From positions 38,366-102,365 of the forward strand of contig JAWKXQ010000008.1 of NCBI GenBank assembly GCA_041396905.1: a stretch of 64,000 nucleotides of DNA, given 5' to 3'. Of this stretch, positions 16,096-25,198 are shown in pieces. Both the position numbers and the translations under genes were made by a program. Origin of the DNA: JACXVD01 sp020446665. GTDB lineage: Bacteria > Pseudomonadota > Alphaproteobacteria > Sphingomonadales > Sphingomonadaceae. The notes beneath the pieces are model-generated. The model had not been told where the DNA came from. It worked only from the letters and a program-made list of their open reading frames with translations, and searched no databases. The stretch's first letter is position 1; every line of letters starts with the position of its first letter.

Positions 16096-16986
16096 TTATT
16101 CCGGTCGCTGTTGGCGTTCCAGCCAGCGGGCGCGGATTTCATCGGATGTGTCGCGGCTGCCATCATGGCTCCAGCCGGGTTCTCGCAAGAGATAGCCAAG
16201 CTTGTACCGCCAGGGTGCGGCCCACAGATCGCGGGCTATTCCGATCCATTCGTGAAACACAGCCCATAGCAGGTTGAAGCTGCCAAGCTGCTTCACAATG
16301 CCGTAGCGAATACGCTCGCTGTCCTGCTCCTGCTGGAAAGTACCAAATAGCCTGTCCCAGATAATGAAGACCCCGGCATAATTGCGGTCGAGATAGAGCG
16401 GATTGGTGGCGTGATGCACCCGGTGATGGCTGGGTGTGTTCATCACCGCTTCGAACCAGCGCGGCATGCGGTGGATTGCTTCGGTGTGAATCCAGAACTG
16501 ATAGATCAGGTTGAATCCGGCGCAGATGGCAATCATCACCGGGTCGAATCCCAGCACAACCAACGGCAGGCGGAAAAGGAAGCCCAGAGCGAAGAAACCG
16601 GTCCAGGTCTGCCGTAGTGCAGTCGAAAGATTGTAATGCTGGCTCGAATGGTGGTTTACATGGCTGGCCCAGAACCAGCGAATGCGGTGCGCGCTGCGGT
16701 GGAACCAGTAATAGGCCAGATCATCGAGGATGAAGCAGGCGATCCAGGCCCACCATTGCCAGCCGATCTCCAGCAGGCGGAACTGCCATGCCCACAGATA
16801 GATAGCGACGACGAAGCCTCCGGTAAGCAAACCGGCGACTGTGCTGCCCAGCCCAAAGGCGAGGCTGACCAGCGTATCCTTTGGTTCGTATGCCTCCGGC
16901 TTGCGGCGCCTTGCCCAGATCATCTCGATCAGCACCAGCAGCACAAAAGCCGGGACAGCGTAATCAACGGGGCGAAAGTCAGGCAT
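16096..16986 (-). CDS. Sterol desaturase/fatty acid hydroxylase-family membrane protein
   Basis: 296 residues from ATG 16986. Several transmembrane segments surround histidine clusters typical of the di-iron hydroxylase family: DLAYYWFHRSAHRIRWFWASHVNHHSSQHYN, then HTEAIHRMP and NTPSHHRVHHATNPLYLDRNY. Together these give the HX3H, HX2HH and HX2HH pattern. It probably hydroxylates or desaturates a lipid in the inner membrane. Last gene of a three-gene minus-strand operon; its start overlaps the stop of the gene before it by 8 bases. Confidence 0.85.
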   Translation of the reverse strand: MPDFRPVDYAVPAFVLLVLIEMIWARRRKPEAYEPKDTLVSLAFGLGSTVAGLLTGGFVVAIYLWAWQFRLLEIGWQWWAWIACFILDDLAYYWFHRSAHRIRWFWASHVNHHSSQHYNLSTALRQTWTGFFALGFLFRLPLVVLGFDPVMIAICAGFNLIYQFWIHTEAIHRMPRWFEAVMNTPSHHRVHHATNPLYLDRNYAGVFIIWDRLFGTFQQEQDSERIRYGIVKQLGSFNLLWAVFHEWIGIARDLWAAPWRYKLGYLLREPGWSHDGSRDTSDEIRARWLERQQRPE

Positions 16987-17437
16987 ATGTCCGCCCCGCC
17001 TGATCCGGCAAGCGACGGAAACTGGCCGCCCATTCTGCGGCTGCCGGGCCAAGATCCAGTGTTGCCGTTCCAAAACTCGCTTCAGGCAGGGCGATCACCA
17101 AACGTCCCTGATCGAGCCTGCCTTGCACTCGGCTGTCGAGCATGCGTCCGACAAAATTGGCCCCATGCTGGCGGATCAGCATGACCCGGCCAGACGCGTC
17201 GCGCAGCAAGGCACCATAGCCGAAGCGGTCAAGGGCAATATCCACCGGTTCAAAACCACAATCGACCTCTTCTGCCAGCATGCGCGCAGATTCTGCATCG
17301 CGGATACGTGGCTCCGCGCCCAGCTTCATCCACCGGGCGAGTGCGGCCAGTGCAAGGATCGCCAGCAATGATCCGCCCAATTGCAACAGATTGAAAGCAA
17401 GTTCAGCCATCGGATCAATGTCAGGCTTTGTCGGCAC
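16979..17437 (-). CDS. Uncharacterised membrane-anchored protein
   Basis: 152 residues, not recognised. One N-terminal transmembrane helix (about 11-37, LAFNLLQLGGSLLAILALAAL) is followed by a soluble domain of about 115 residues. It has the segment FGYGALLRDASGRVMLIRQHG, which suggests a beta-rich fold. It overlaps its neighbours at both ends, so it is co-translated with the TIGR01244-type and sterol-desaturase genes and may help them at the membrane. Confidence 0.6.
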   Translation of the reverse strand: MPTKPDIDPMAELAFNLLQLGGSLLAILALAALARWMKLGAEPRIRDAESARMLAEEVDCGFEPVDIALDRFGYGALLRDASGRVMLIRQHGANFVGRMLDSRVQGRLDQGRLVIALPEASFGTATLDLGPAAAEWAASFRRLPDQAGRTYA

Positions 17438-17861
17438 CGGCGAGAATATCCATCATCGCCCGAACCGGCGCGACATCATATCCTGCCTGAGCTGCTGCCA
17501 TGCTGAGCTCTTCCGGATCGACCCCGGATGAAGCCTGCGCCAGTGCCCAGAGCAGCGTAGAGCGCGTACCAGAACGGCAATAAGCGAGAACCGGCCCGGA
17601 ACTGGATGCCAGCGCATCAGCCATGGCTTGAATCTGTGGGCCGCTAAAGCCGCTACGGGTGATGGGAATGGCGACATAATCCATGCCTGCTGCATGGGCG
17701 GCCGCTTCCACCTCTGCGCCCGGCAACTGGCCGGGGTCTTCGCCATCAGGGCGATTGTTGATCACCAGCCTGACGCCATCGGCATATGCCTGCTGCAGGT
17801 CTGCCAGCGAAATTTGCGGGCTGGCCATGACCGAATCGGACAGGCGACGAAAATCGCTCAT
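17421..17861 (-). CDS. TIGR01244/DUF442-type phosphatase-like protein
   Basis: 146 residues from ATG 17861. It begins FRRLSDSVMASPQISLADLQ and reads VRLVINNRPDGEDPGQ, then the phosphatase-like P-loop VLAYCRSGTRSTLLWALA (CxxGxRS). This is the pattern of the family often called beta-lactamase-hydrolase-like or TIGR01244 sulfur transferase, which resembles dual-specificity phosphatases. In other species it associates with sulfide handling. First gene of the operon leading to the sterol-desaturase protein. Confidence 0.78.
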   Translation of the reverse strand: MSDFRRLSDSVMASPQISLADLQQAYADGVRLVINNRPDGEDPGQLPGAEVEAAAHAAGMDYVAIPITRSGFSGPQIQAMADALASSSGPVLAYCRSGTRSTLLWALAQASSGVDPEELSMAAAQAGYDVAPVRAMMDILAGADKA

Positions 17862-18147
17862 CGGGGTGCTCTCCTTACTTGCGCGGCCCTTACTTTCGCG
17901 GCCTTGTGCCCAAATGCCCCCGGACTGGCAAGCAAAGCGGCGCGCCGAGTCATGCGAAAATGTCACATTGGGCACCTATACAAAGCGCAAATACTAAATC
18001 ATTCGCGCAAAGCCCAAATCTTCGCTATGATAAAAGAAGTTTGGACGGGGCAAGTGGCACAATCATGCGTTTCCCGTTTCCGGCGCGGTCCGCCCACGCA
18101 GCCGGTTTTCTCAATTGGGGCGATGAGACGAAGGTACGTACGAGCAT

Positions 18148-18897
18148 ATGGGTTACGATAGAGGGCGCCGCCGGGGCCGGGATAAGCGGGATGGATTCGG
18201 CGAAGACAGTTTCGATCCCTTCCAGGGCGGACAAGGCGGCTTTGCCCCGCGCGACGATTTTGGCGGTGGTGACCGTTTCGGCGGCGGCGACCGTTTTGGC
18301 GGTGGTGGTGATCGCTTCGGCGGCGGCGGTCGCGGTGGTCCGGGCGGACCGCGCGGCGGCGGTGGCGGCGGCGCTGGCGCTGGTGGCGGCGGTTTCAACC
18401 GCATGCCGGCCCAGGTTGTTGGTACCGGCAAGGGTGTCGTAAAATTCTTCAATGGCCAGAAGGGCTTCGGCTTCATCCAGCAGGAAACTGGCGGTGAAGA
18501 CGTGTTCGTTCACATCAGCGCTGTCGAACGTGCCGGGCTGGAAGGCCTTGCAGAAGGGCAGGAGCTGGAATTCAATCTGGTGGATCGTGGCGGCAAGATT
18601 TCCGCTCAGGATCTGCAGGTTGTTGGCGATGTGATCGAAGTGGAAAGCAAGCCTGCCGCGCCGCGCCGCGAGCTGACCGGCGAAAGAGCTACCGGCACGG
18701 TGAAGTTCTTCAATTCGATGAAGGGCTTTGGCTTTCTGGTCCGCGATGATGGCCAGCCCGATGCCTTTGTCCATATCAGCGCTGTTGAACGGTCGGGCTT
18801 GTCGAGCCTGAACGAAGGCGAACGTTATGAGTTCGACCTTGAAGTTGATCGACGAGGCAAGCACTCGGCGGTCAACCTTGTGCCCGTTCAGGGCTGA
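18148..18897 (+). CDS. Double cold-shock-domain protein with Gly/Arg-rich N terminus
   Basis: 249 residues. Residues 1-90 are a low-complexity Gly/Arg/Asp/Phe tract with repeats of DRFGGGG, resembling an RGG RNA-binding tail. Two cold-shock domains follow: GVVKFFNGQKGFGFIQQE with DVFVHISAVERAGL, and GTVKFFNSMKGFGFLV with DAFVHISAVERSGL. Both keep the RNP1 (KGFGFI/L) and RNP2 (VFVHIS/AFVHIS) motifs, so both should bind single-stranded nucleic acid. The 5' region between 17862 and 18147 holds the divergent promoters. Confidence 0.88.
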   Translation: MGYDRGRRRGRDKRDGFGEDSFDPFQGGQGGFAPRDDFGGGDRFGGGDRFGGGGDRFGGGGRGGPGGPRGGGGGGAGAGGGGFNRMPAQVVGTGKGVVKFFNGQKGFGFIQQETGGEDVFVHISAVERAGLEGLAEGQELEFNLVDRGGKISAQDLQVVGDVIEVESKPAAPRRELTGERATGTVKFFNSMKGFGFLVRDDGQPDAFVHISAVERSGLSSLNEGERYEFDLEVDRRGKHSAVNLVPVQG

Positions 18898-18958
18898 TTC
18901 GCTTAAGCGCAGGTCCGGTTGTTTGACCGGGCTCTGCTAACCGCATAAACGGTTGCAC

Positions 18959-19002
18959 ATGGCGGCCCCCTTGGTCCTTCGGACTGCGGGGCCGCCATTT
19001 GT
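18959..19002 (+). terminator. Terminator-like long hairpin after the cold-shock gene
   Basis: ATGGCGGCCCC (18959-18969) pairs with GGGGCCGCCAT (18988-18998), with an inner GTCC-TTC-GGAC stem, then TTTGTCG. The stem is strong; the T run is short, so termination is likely but may be partial. Confidence 0.7.
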
Positions 19003-19046
19003 CGTTTCACAAAGTCAATTGCGACATTTCAAACAGGAATAAAGCC

Positions 19047-20234
19047 ATGTCGATCTCTCCGTTGATGCCTGTCTATCCCCGGTGCGGTGTGCGGCCTGTG
19101 CGCGGCGAGCACTGCCATCTGATTGATGAAGATGGCACGCGCTATCTCGATTTTGCGAGCGGCATTGCGGTGAATGCGCTGGGTCATTCTCATGCAGGTC
19201 TGATCGGGGCCATTCAGAAGCAGGCAGAGACATTGATGCATGTCTCCAATCTTTATGGCAGCCCGCAGGGCGAAGCACTGGCGCAGAGGCTGGTCGATAA
19301 CACCTTTGCAGACACGGTGTTCTTCACCAATTCCGGCGCAGAGGCAGTGGAAGCGGCGATCAAGACTGCGCGGGCCTATCATCAGTCGGTCGGCAATGAT
19401 GAGAAATTTGAGCTGATTACATTCAGCAACGCGTTTCACGGCCGCACCATGGCGACCATCAGCGCCTCGAATCAGGAGAAGATGCACAAAGGTTTCATGC
19501 CTTTGCTGCCGGGCTTCAAATATGCCGAATTCGACGATCTGGAATCAGCCAAGGCCCTGATGGGTCCGAATACTGCCGGTTTTCTGGTCGAGCCGATTCA
19601 AGGCGAGGGCGGCATTCGCCCGGCATCTCAGGAATTCATGTCCGGGCTGCGCGCGCTCGCCGACGAGCATGATCTGATGCTGGTGCTGGATGAAGTGCAA
19701 TGCGGTGTTGCACGGACCGGCGCGCTCTATGCCTATGAGCATTACGGGATCGAGCCGGACGTTCTCGCGACTGCCAAGGGCATTGGCGGTGGCTTCCCGC
19801 TTGGCGCATGTCTGGCCACGGAAAAGGCTGCGCGCGGCATGGTCTTCGGGACCCATGGTTCCACATATGGCGGTAATCCTCTGGCCATGGCGGCGGGCAA
19901 TGCTGTGCTTGATGCGGTTCTTGCAGAAGGCTTCATGACCGAAGTGCAGGAGAAGGGTGAACGTATCCGGGCGCGGCTGGAACAGTTTATCGGCAATTAT
20001 CCGGATCTGTTCGAGCTGGTACGTGGGAAAGGGCTGATGCTCGGCCTCAAGATGAAGGTCGAAAGCCGTCCCTTCTATGTCCATCTGCGCGACAACCATC
20101 AGCTGCTCACCGTCGCGGCGGGGGACAATACGCTGCGGATCATCCCGCCGCTGATTATCGGTGATGCCGAAATCGACGAATTTTTCGACAAATTGTCGGC
20201 GGGCACCGCTGATTTTGAAGTTCCGGAGGGCTGA
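19047..20234 (+). CDS. argD: Acetylornithine aminotransferase
   Basis: 395 residues from ATG 19047 (AGGA 8 bases upstream; the longer in-frame start covers the terminator region). PLP-dependent class III aminotransferase: RYLDFASGIAVNALGHSH, FFTNSGAEAVEAAIKTAR, LVLDEVQCGVARTG and the Schiff-base Lys in TAKGIGGGFPLGA. It converts N-acetylglutamate semialdehyde to N-acetylornithine in arginine synthesis. argF follows after 2 bases, so they form an operon. Confidence 0.95.
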   Translation: MSISPLMPVYPRCGVRPVRGEHCHLIDEDGTRYLDFASGIAVNALGHSHAGLIGAIQKQAETLMHVSNLYGSPQGEALAQRLVDNTFADTVFFTNSGAEAVEAAIKTARAYHQSVGNDEKFELITFSNAFHGRTMATISASNQEKMHKGFMPLLPGFKYAEFDDLESAKALMGPNTAGFLVEPIQGEGGIRPASQEFMSGLRALADEHDLMLVLDEVQCGVARTGALYAYEHYGIEPDVLATAKGIGGGFPLGACLATEKAARGMVFGTHGSTYGGNPLAMAAGNAVLDAVLAEGFMTEVQEKGERIRARLEQFIGNYPDLFELVRGKGLMLGLKMKVESRPFYVHLRDNHQLLTVAAGDNTLRIIPPLIIGDAEIDEFFDKLSAGTADFEVPEG

Positions 20235-20236
20235 GC

Positions 20237-21169
20237 ATGGCGATGCGGCATTTCCTCGACCTGTCGGATGCAGGTGGCCACGCCATTGCGGCCATGATCA
20301 ATAATGCGCAGGATCGCAAAGCGGCGCGGGTCAACTGGCCCAAGGGGCAGGCCGATACGGATGCTCCGCTGGCCGGTCACACTCTGGCTATGATCTTCGA
20401 GAAGAATTCAACCCGCACGCGGGTCAGCTTTGACATGGCCATGCGCCAGCTCGGCGGCAGCTGCCTTATCCTCGATTCGGGCACCAGCCAGCTTGGCCGT
20501 GGGGAAAGCATCGCCGACACGGCTCGTGTCCTGAGCCGTATGGCCGATGCGATCATGATCCGTACCGATGATCATGCGAAGATCGAGGAAATGGCACGCC
20601 ATGCAACTGTGCCTGTCATTAATGGCCTGACTGACCGATCACATCCCTGCCAGATTGTCGCTGACCTGCTGACGGTGATTGAACACGGAAAAGCGCTTCC
20701 GGGTCTGGAAGTCGCCTGGCTGGGCGATGGGAACAATGTCCTGCATTCCATCCTTGAAGCTGCCGCGCTGATGAAATTCAATGTCCGGGTTGGTGTGCCC
20801 TCTGGCTATGAGCCAGAGGCGGAATTCCTTGATCTAGCGCGCTCGGCCGGTGTGCAGGTTACGCTAACGCAGGATGCTGCAGAAGCCGCGAGGGGCGCGG
20901 ATGTCGTGGTGACCGACACCTGGATATCCATGGGGCAGGCTCATGCCGAAGAAAAGCTGGCAGCGATGGAGCCCTATCGCGTTGACGAAGCCCTGATGGC
21001 ACAGGCCAGCGATGATGCGATCTTCCTGCACTGCTTGCCTGCGCATGTCGGAGATGAAGTCAGTGAAGCAGTGTTTGAAGGGCCGCAATCCGTGGTTTTC
21101 GACGAAGCAGAAAACCGGATCCATGCACAGAAATCCGTACTGCTTTGGTGCCTGGGGAAGCTGAGTTGA
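20237..21169 (+). CDS. argF: Ornithine carbamoyltransferase
   Basis: 310 residues. Carbamoyl-phosphate loop FEKNSTRTRVSFDMAMRQLG, the second signature LTDRSHPCQIVADLLT, the ornithine-binding VTDTWISMGQ and HCLPAHVGDEV are all present. It makes citrulline from ornithine and carbamoyl phosphate. The start GTG/ATG region 2 bases after argD implies coupled translation. The downstream Hsp33 gene 57 bases away is often linked to argF in alphaproteobacteria. Confidence 0.96.
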   Translation: MAMRHFLDLSDAGGHAIAAMINNAQDRKAARVNWPKGQADTDAPLAGHTLAMIFEKNSTRTRVSFDMAMRQLGGSCLILDSGTSQLGRGESIADTARVLSRMADAIMIRTDDHAKIEEMARHATVPVINGLTDRSHPCQIVADLLTVIEHGKALPGLEVAWLGDGNNVLHSILEAAALMKFNVRVGVPSGYEPEAEFLDLARSAGVQVTLTQDAAEAARGADVVVTDTWISMGQAHAEEKLAAMEPYRVDEALMAQASDDAIFLHCLPAHVGDEVSEAVFEGPQSVVFDEAENRIHAQKSVLLWCLGKLS

Positions 21170-21226
21170 AGATGGCGCAGGGCAGGAGGGACTTTCTTTC
21201 CTGATGACCAGCCCCATATTTCGCAC

Positions 21227-22120
21227 ATGACCGAGCAAACTGAAACCTTCGTTGACCAGGTATTGTCGTTCACACTGCCGACCCGCCATGCGCGGGGGCG
21301 GGTGGTGCGGCTCGATCCCGTACTGGGCGAAGTTCTGGCGTCGCATGACTATCCTGCGGCCATTCAGCATTTGCTCTCGGAAGCTCTGGTGCTGGCCGCT
21401 CTGATTGGCAGTTTGCTGAAAGAGTCCGGTGACCAATTGACCATGCAGGCCCAGACCGAAGGGGGCGTGGTCAGCTTGCTGGTATGCGACTATCGGCAAG
21501 GCGAGCTGCGTGGTTATGTCGATTTTGATCGCGACCGTCTGGCTGCCCTTGGCGCCAACCCTTCGCTTTATGCGCTTTTCGGCAAGGGATATCTGGCCAT
21601 TACTTTTGACATGGTGCGGGGCAAGGGGCGCTATCAGGGTATTGTCCCGCTCGAAGGGGCTTCGCTGGCTGAGGCCTGCCAGGTCTATTTCACGCAGTCA
21701 GAACAGCTGCCAACCCTGATTCGCACGGCCGTGCGGGTGAATGGCGGCAGTGGCGAGGCGGCAGGCTTTCTGGTGCAACATTTGCCCGATGGCGAAGAAG
21801 GCCGGGAGCGTCTGCATGTTCGGATGGATCACCCGGAATGGGAACATGTCGCGGTGATGGCGGGTTCAATTCGGCATGAAGAATTGCTCGATGCCAATCT
21901 CTCCATGGAGAGCCTTGTTTGGCGGCTGTTCCATGAGGAAGACGAGGTTCGCGTACAAGCCGGGGAAATGCTTCGGCGTGGCTGCCGCTGTTCAAACAAC
22001 CATTTTGAGCAGGTCTTGCAAAGATTTCCCGAGGAAGATCGCAAGGATATGCGAGATGAAGACGGGATGATCCCCGTGGATTGCGCTTTCTGTTCCCGGA
22101 TTTTTCGAATTGCGATGTGA
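21227..22120 (+). CDS. hslO: Hsp33 redox-regulated chaperone
   Basis: 297 residues. N-terminal HSP33 fold (SEALVLAALIGSLLKESGDQLTMQAQTEG) and C-terminal zinc switch: CRCSNNHFEQVL followed by VDCAFCSRIF gives CxC and CxxC, the redox zinc centre. Oxidation releases zinc and turns on holdase activity. Downstream of the argD-argF operon. Confidence 0.93.
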   Translation: MTEQTETFVDQVLSFTLPTRHARGRVVRLDPVLGEVLASHDYPAAIQHLLSEALVLAALIGSLLKESGDQLTMQAQTEGGVVSLLVCDYRQGELRGYVDFDRDRLAALGANPSLYALFGKGYLAITFDMVRGKGRYQGIVPLEGASLAEACQVYFTQSEQLPTLIRTAVRVNGGSGEAAGFLVQHLPDGEEGRERLHVRMDHPEWEHVAVMAGSIRHEELLDANLSMESLVWRLFHEEDEVRVQAGEMLRRGCRCSNNHFEQVLQRFPEEDRKDMRDEDGMIPVDCAFCSRIFRIAM

Positions 22121-22206
22121 ACGGTTCATCGCTTGTAAACACCATTTTGCCGTATAAGAGTTTGTGAGCAAAAATATCACCCTGGTCGCTGTCTGGAGTA
22201 TTTGAA

Positions 22207-22623
22207 ATGACACGCATCGCTTTGAAAGCCGTGCGGACGACCTTGGCGTTGGCCGCATTCCCGCTGACCCTGTTTCTGGTTCCTGCCGCTGCGCAGGCGC
22301 CGGGGCTGGCCATGCTGGATTCGCTGCAGTCCGGCGAATGGGAACTTCGTTTCCGTGATAGCGCCACTTCCCGCCGGATTTGTGTGCGTGATGGGCGGGA
22401 ACTGATTCAGATTCGCCACAATGATAGCGGTTGCAGCCGCTATGTAGTGGAAGATGGCAGTAGCGAAGTTACGGTTCAGTACACTTGCCGCGGCAATGGC
22501 TATGGGCGGACCAATATTCGGCGTGAGACGGCCCGTCTGGTCCAGATTGAGAGTCAGGGAATCGTCGACGGCCTGCCATTCCAGTTTACTGCTGAAGGCC
22601 GGCGGATTGGCCCTTGCAAATAG
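22207..22623 (+). CDS. Secreted DUF3617-like small protein
   Basis: 138 residues with a signal peptide (cleavage near AAAQA, residue 30). The mature part begins with SLQSGEWELRFRDS, shared with the DUF3617 group. It has four cysteines (RRICVRDG, GCSRY, YTCRG, final PCK), suggesting two disulfides in the periplasm. Role unknown. It stands alone between hslO and queC. Confidence 0.6.
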   Translation: MTRIALKAVRTTLALAAFPLTLFLVPAAAQAPGLAMLDSLQSGEWELRFRDSATSRRICVRDGRELIQIRHNDSGCSRYVVEDGSSEVTVQYTCRGNGYGRTNIRRETARLVQIESQGIVDGLPFQFTAEGRRIGPCK

Positions 22624-22680
22624 AAGATCATGCCTGAAGCGGCATTGCGCTCTGTGCCGTGAGCGCTTAGCGCGCAGATC

Positions 22681-23367
22681 ATGAAGACAATGACAGGGAA
22701 GAAAGCGGTAATCCTGCTCTCAGGTGGCCTCGATTCGATGGTTACCGCCGGTCTGGCACGCGAAGCGGGTTTTGACCTGCTTGCTTTGACGATTGACTAT
22801 AATCAGCGCCATCGCCGTGAACTGGAAGCTGCGCGGGACATTGCAGATCGGCTGGGTGTTGTCCGGCATGTCGTCCTGCCGCTGGACCTCCGGCAATTCG
22901 GAGGCTCTGCCCTGACTGATGATATCGCTGTGCCCAAGGATGGTGTGGGCGAAGGGATTCCTGTCACCTATGTGCCTGCCCGCAACCTCGTTTTCCTCGC
23001 CCTGACCACTGCTTTTGCAGAGGCCGAGGGGGCCAGCGACATCTTTATCGGCGTGAATGCGCTTGATTACTCCGGCTATCCTGACTGCCGGCCGGAATTC
23101 ATCGCCAGCTTTACTGAGACAGCACGTCTGGCGACAAAGGCGGGCATTGGGGGCGATAGCTTTATCATCCACGCACCCCTGCAGCTTATGAGCAAAGCGG
23201 ATATTGCGCGGGAAGCGGATCGATTGGGGCTTGATCCTGCCTGGAGCTGGTCCTGCTATGACCCCATGCCGGATGGCTCAGCCTGCGGCCAGTGCGATAG
23301 CTGCCGTTTGCGGCGCAAGGGGTTCGCCGAGGCGGGCCTGGTTGACCGTACTCCTTACGCCACTTGA
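22681..23367 (+). CDS. queC: 7-cyano-7-deazaguanine synthase
   Basis: 228 residues. The ATP-binding PP-loop is ILLSGGLDSMV near residue 12; GVNALDYSGYPDCRPEF is the substrate-binding block and CGQCDSCRLRRKGF the C-terminal zinc site, with the fourth ligand in the preceding SWSCY. It makes preQ0, the queuosine precursor. No queD, queE or preQ1 riboswitch is visible nearby. Confidence 0.95.
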   Translation: MKTMTGKKAVILLSGGLDSMVTAGLAREAGFDLLALTIDYNQRHRRELEAARDIADRLGVVRHVVLPLDLRQFGGSALTDDIAVPKDGVGEGIPVTYVPARNLVFLALTTAFAEAEGASDIFIGVNALDYSGYPDCRPEFIASFTETARLATKAGIGGDSFIIHAPLQLMSKADIAREADRLGLDPAWSWSCYDPMPDGSACGQCDSCRLRRKGFAEAGLVDRTPYAT

Positions 23368-23440
23368 AACGAGCGCCACCGCTGCGCACCGCGAGCCTGT
23401 GACACCGGCCTGCCGTAGCTTTCAATAAGCGCGGGTCACA

Positions 23441-23467
23441 AAAAAGGGGCCGGATTGCTCCGGCCCC
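23441..23467 (-). terminator. Terminator of the ompA-like gene
   Basis: GGGGCCGGA (23446-23454) and TCCGGCCCC (23459-23467) form a 9-bp stem with loop TTGC. On the minus strand it is followed by a run of T (A run at 23440-23445 on the plus strand). It closes the ompA-like gene and may also serve convergent queC. Confidence 0.85.
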
Positions 23468-23493
23468 TCTCTAAGTAGTCGCTGGTGTAGCGA

Positions 23494-24606
23494 TTACATG
23501 CCCGAACCCGGACCGTAGGTGATTTCCACGCGACGGTTCTGCAGTTCGCGAACGCCGTCGGCGGTCGGAACGCGCGGGTTGGCTTCACCGAAGGCTTCAC
23601 CAGTGATCGCGCCGTCCGGAACGCCGCGACCCGTGAGATATTCACGGACCGATGCATTACGACGAGCTGCCAGGCCGAGGTTGTACTGCACCGAGCCGGA
23701 ACGGTCAGTGTAGCCAGCCAGCATGACAGGAACGTTAGCACAGTTCCGGTAAGCCGAAGCGGCGTTATCCAGCACGGTTGCAGCCTCAGGCGTGATGTCC
23801 GACTGATCCCAGTCGAAGAACACGATGTACGGGCCCTTGTTGCACACCGGCGGCGGAGGCGGCGGCGGCGGGGGCGGCGGAGGCGGCGGGGGAGGCGGCG
23901 GCGGGGGCGGCGGGGGCGGCGGCGGAGTCGGCGCACCACCGAAGTTGTAGATCAGCGAGCCGAGAATGGAGTGCGAAGTCCACTTGGTGCTGATCGACTG
24001 GCCGAAACCATCCACCAGGTCCAGGCCCGGTGCGTTGAAGTAACGATACTTCAGGCCAACATCCCAGCTGTCCGACAGCGGGGCGCGAACGCCAGCCAGT
24101 GCCTGCCAAGCGAAACCGCTGTCGGAATCGTTGAGGCCAGGGCCTGCTGTGTTGACTGTGGTCGAAACGTCTACGCGAGCGACACCAACACCGCCGCCAA
24201 CGAAGCCCTGCAGGCCGTCGTCGTCGCCGAAGTCAGCCAGCGCATTGACCATGAAGCTCAGTGCGTTCGCATCACCGGCTGCCGGGAACGAACCCGCGCC
24301 AGTAAGGGCGACACCCGAAGGGAAGCCACCGCGAGTGATCGCGACCACATCCGTGTCAGCTTCACGATAGCTGCCTTCAGCTTCGAGGCGCACAGGCCCG
24401 AAGTCGTAGCCGACGACACCACCAAAATCGAAACCGGTATCGGTTTCAATGCGACCGGCATCAACGATTGTGTTGATGTCCATGTCGAGGTCCTGAACGA
24501 TCATCGCACCGCCATCTACCCCGACGTACCATTGGCCGTCGCGGGCAAGGGCAGGCGATGCAAGGGCCGTCGAGGCCATCGCTACACCTATCACTAGATT
24601 CCGCAT
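23494..24606 (-). CDS. OmpA-family outer-membrane protein with polyproline linker
   Basis: 370 residues. Signal peptide (MRNLVIGVAMASTALASPALA), then an eight-strand barrel opening WYVGVDGGAMIVQDLD with FDFGGVVGYDFGPVRLEAEGSYR and WQALAGVRAPLSD. A linker of roughly 28 uninterrupted prolines follows, then the peptidoglycan-binding OmpA domain (DWDQSDITPEAATVLDNAA, YNLGLAARRNASVREYL, NRRVEITY). It ties the outer membrane to the cell wall. The linker is encoded by varied CCN codons. Confidence 0.92.
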   Translation of the reverse strand: MRNLVIGVAMASTALASPALARDGQWYVGVDGGAMIVQDLDMDINTIVDAGRIETDTGFDFGGVVGYDFGPVRLEAEGSYREADTDVVAITRGGFPSGVALTGAGSFPAAGDANALSFMVNALADFGDDDGLQGFVGGGVGVARVDVSTTVNTAGPGLNDSDSGFAWQALAGVRAPLSDSWDVGLKYRYFNAPGLDLVDGFGQSISTKWTSHSILGSLIYNFGGAPTPPPPPPPPPPPPPPPPPPPPPPPPPPVCNKGPYIVFFDWDQSDITPEAATVLDNAASAYRNCANVPVMLAGYTDRSGSVQYNLGLAARRNASVREYLTGRGVPDGAITGEAFGEANPRVPTADGVRELQNRRVEITYGPGSGM

Positions 24607-24786
24607 TATAACTTTCCCCTTTTAGCGAAATTGAGCCACCGAGAGAAAGTTTCCTAACTTTTCCTTGGGTCTTAAGCAAGCAATCTATTTGAAGGAACTG
24701 TTGCAATAATGCCGCGATCCCGCTTCGTCAGTCGTGATTTTTAGGTGTCAGCCGCGTGGACAGGGTGGACCTGTTACAAATGATGG

Positions 24787-25191
24787 TCAGGTGGCCGGGA
24801 ATATGCCGGCAATGCGTAGCGCCGAAATCAGGTTGTCTAAGGTATTGCGCGCTTCGACATCCACGACAGTGCCACCGGATGTGCTGTTTGGCGGGGTGGC
24901 GCGCTGCCAGGCACCGTTGTGCAAAATCCATTGACCGGTCGACCGGTCAAGCAAACGCATGCCATCACGCGCGGTCACAAACAGCCATGTGCCAGCCTGC
25001 CAGCCTGCCAGTTCACCGGCATGTCCGGTCCAGCTACCGGTCGGTGTGTCCGACACCAGCCAACATTCCCCTTCTGCTGGTGTGATGGGGGGAGCAGATG
25101 ATTCACCTTCAATTGCGGCATGCAGCAACAGGTCTGCCCGTGATAGCGATTGGTTCACGATAAATTCCTTCTGCGCCTGGCCGGCAACCAT
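24787..25191 (-). pseudogene. 5'-truncated DUF2793 protein, tail gene at the end of a GTA cluster
   Basis: The visible protein starts MVAGQAQKEFIVNQSLSRADLL and continues GECWLVSDTPTGSWTGHAGELAGW and MRLLDRSTGQWILHNGAW, the DUF2793 pattern found at the distal end of sphingomonad gene transfer agent clusters and in prophages. Family members normally have about 15 more N-terminal residues ending LPLLxPGQAQKE; here that part is replaced by the junction with the terminase gene. About 134 residues could still be made from ATG 25191. No GTA structural genes remain nearby. Confidence 0.7.
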
Positions 25192-25198
25192 GGCTGTG

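Noticed and set aside
18240..18400. GGC-rich repeats in the cold-shock gene as a possible repeat array or CRISPR
   Set aside because: They code for a Gly-rich tail in frame with the cold-shock domains and have no spacer structure.
22624..22680. A preQ1 riboswitch before queC
   Set aside because: Only 57 bases, without the compact H-type pseudoknot pattern.
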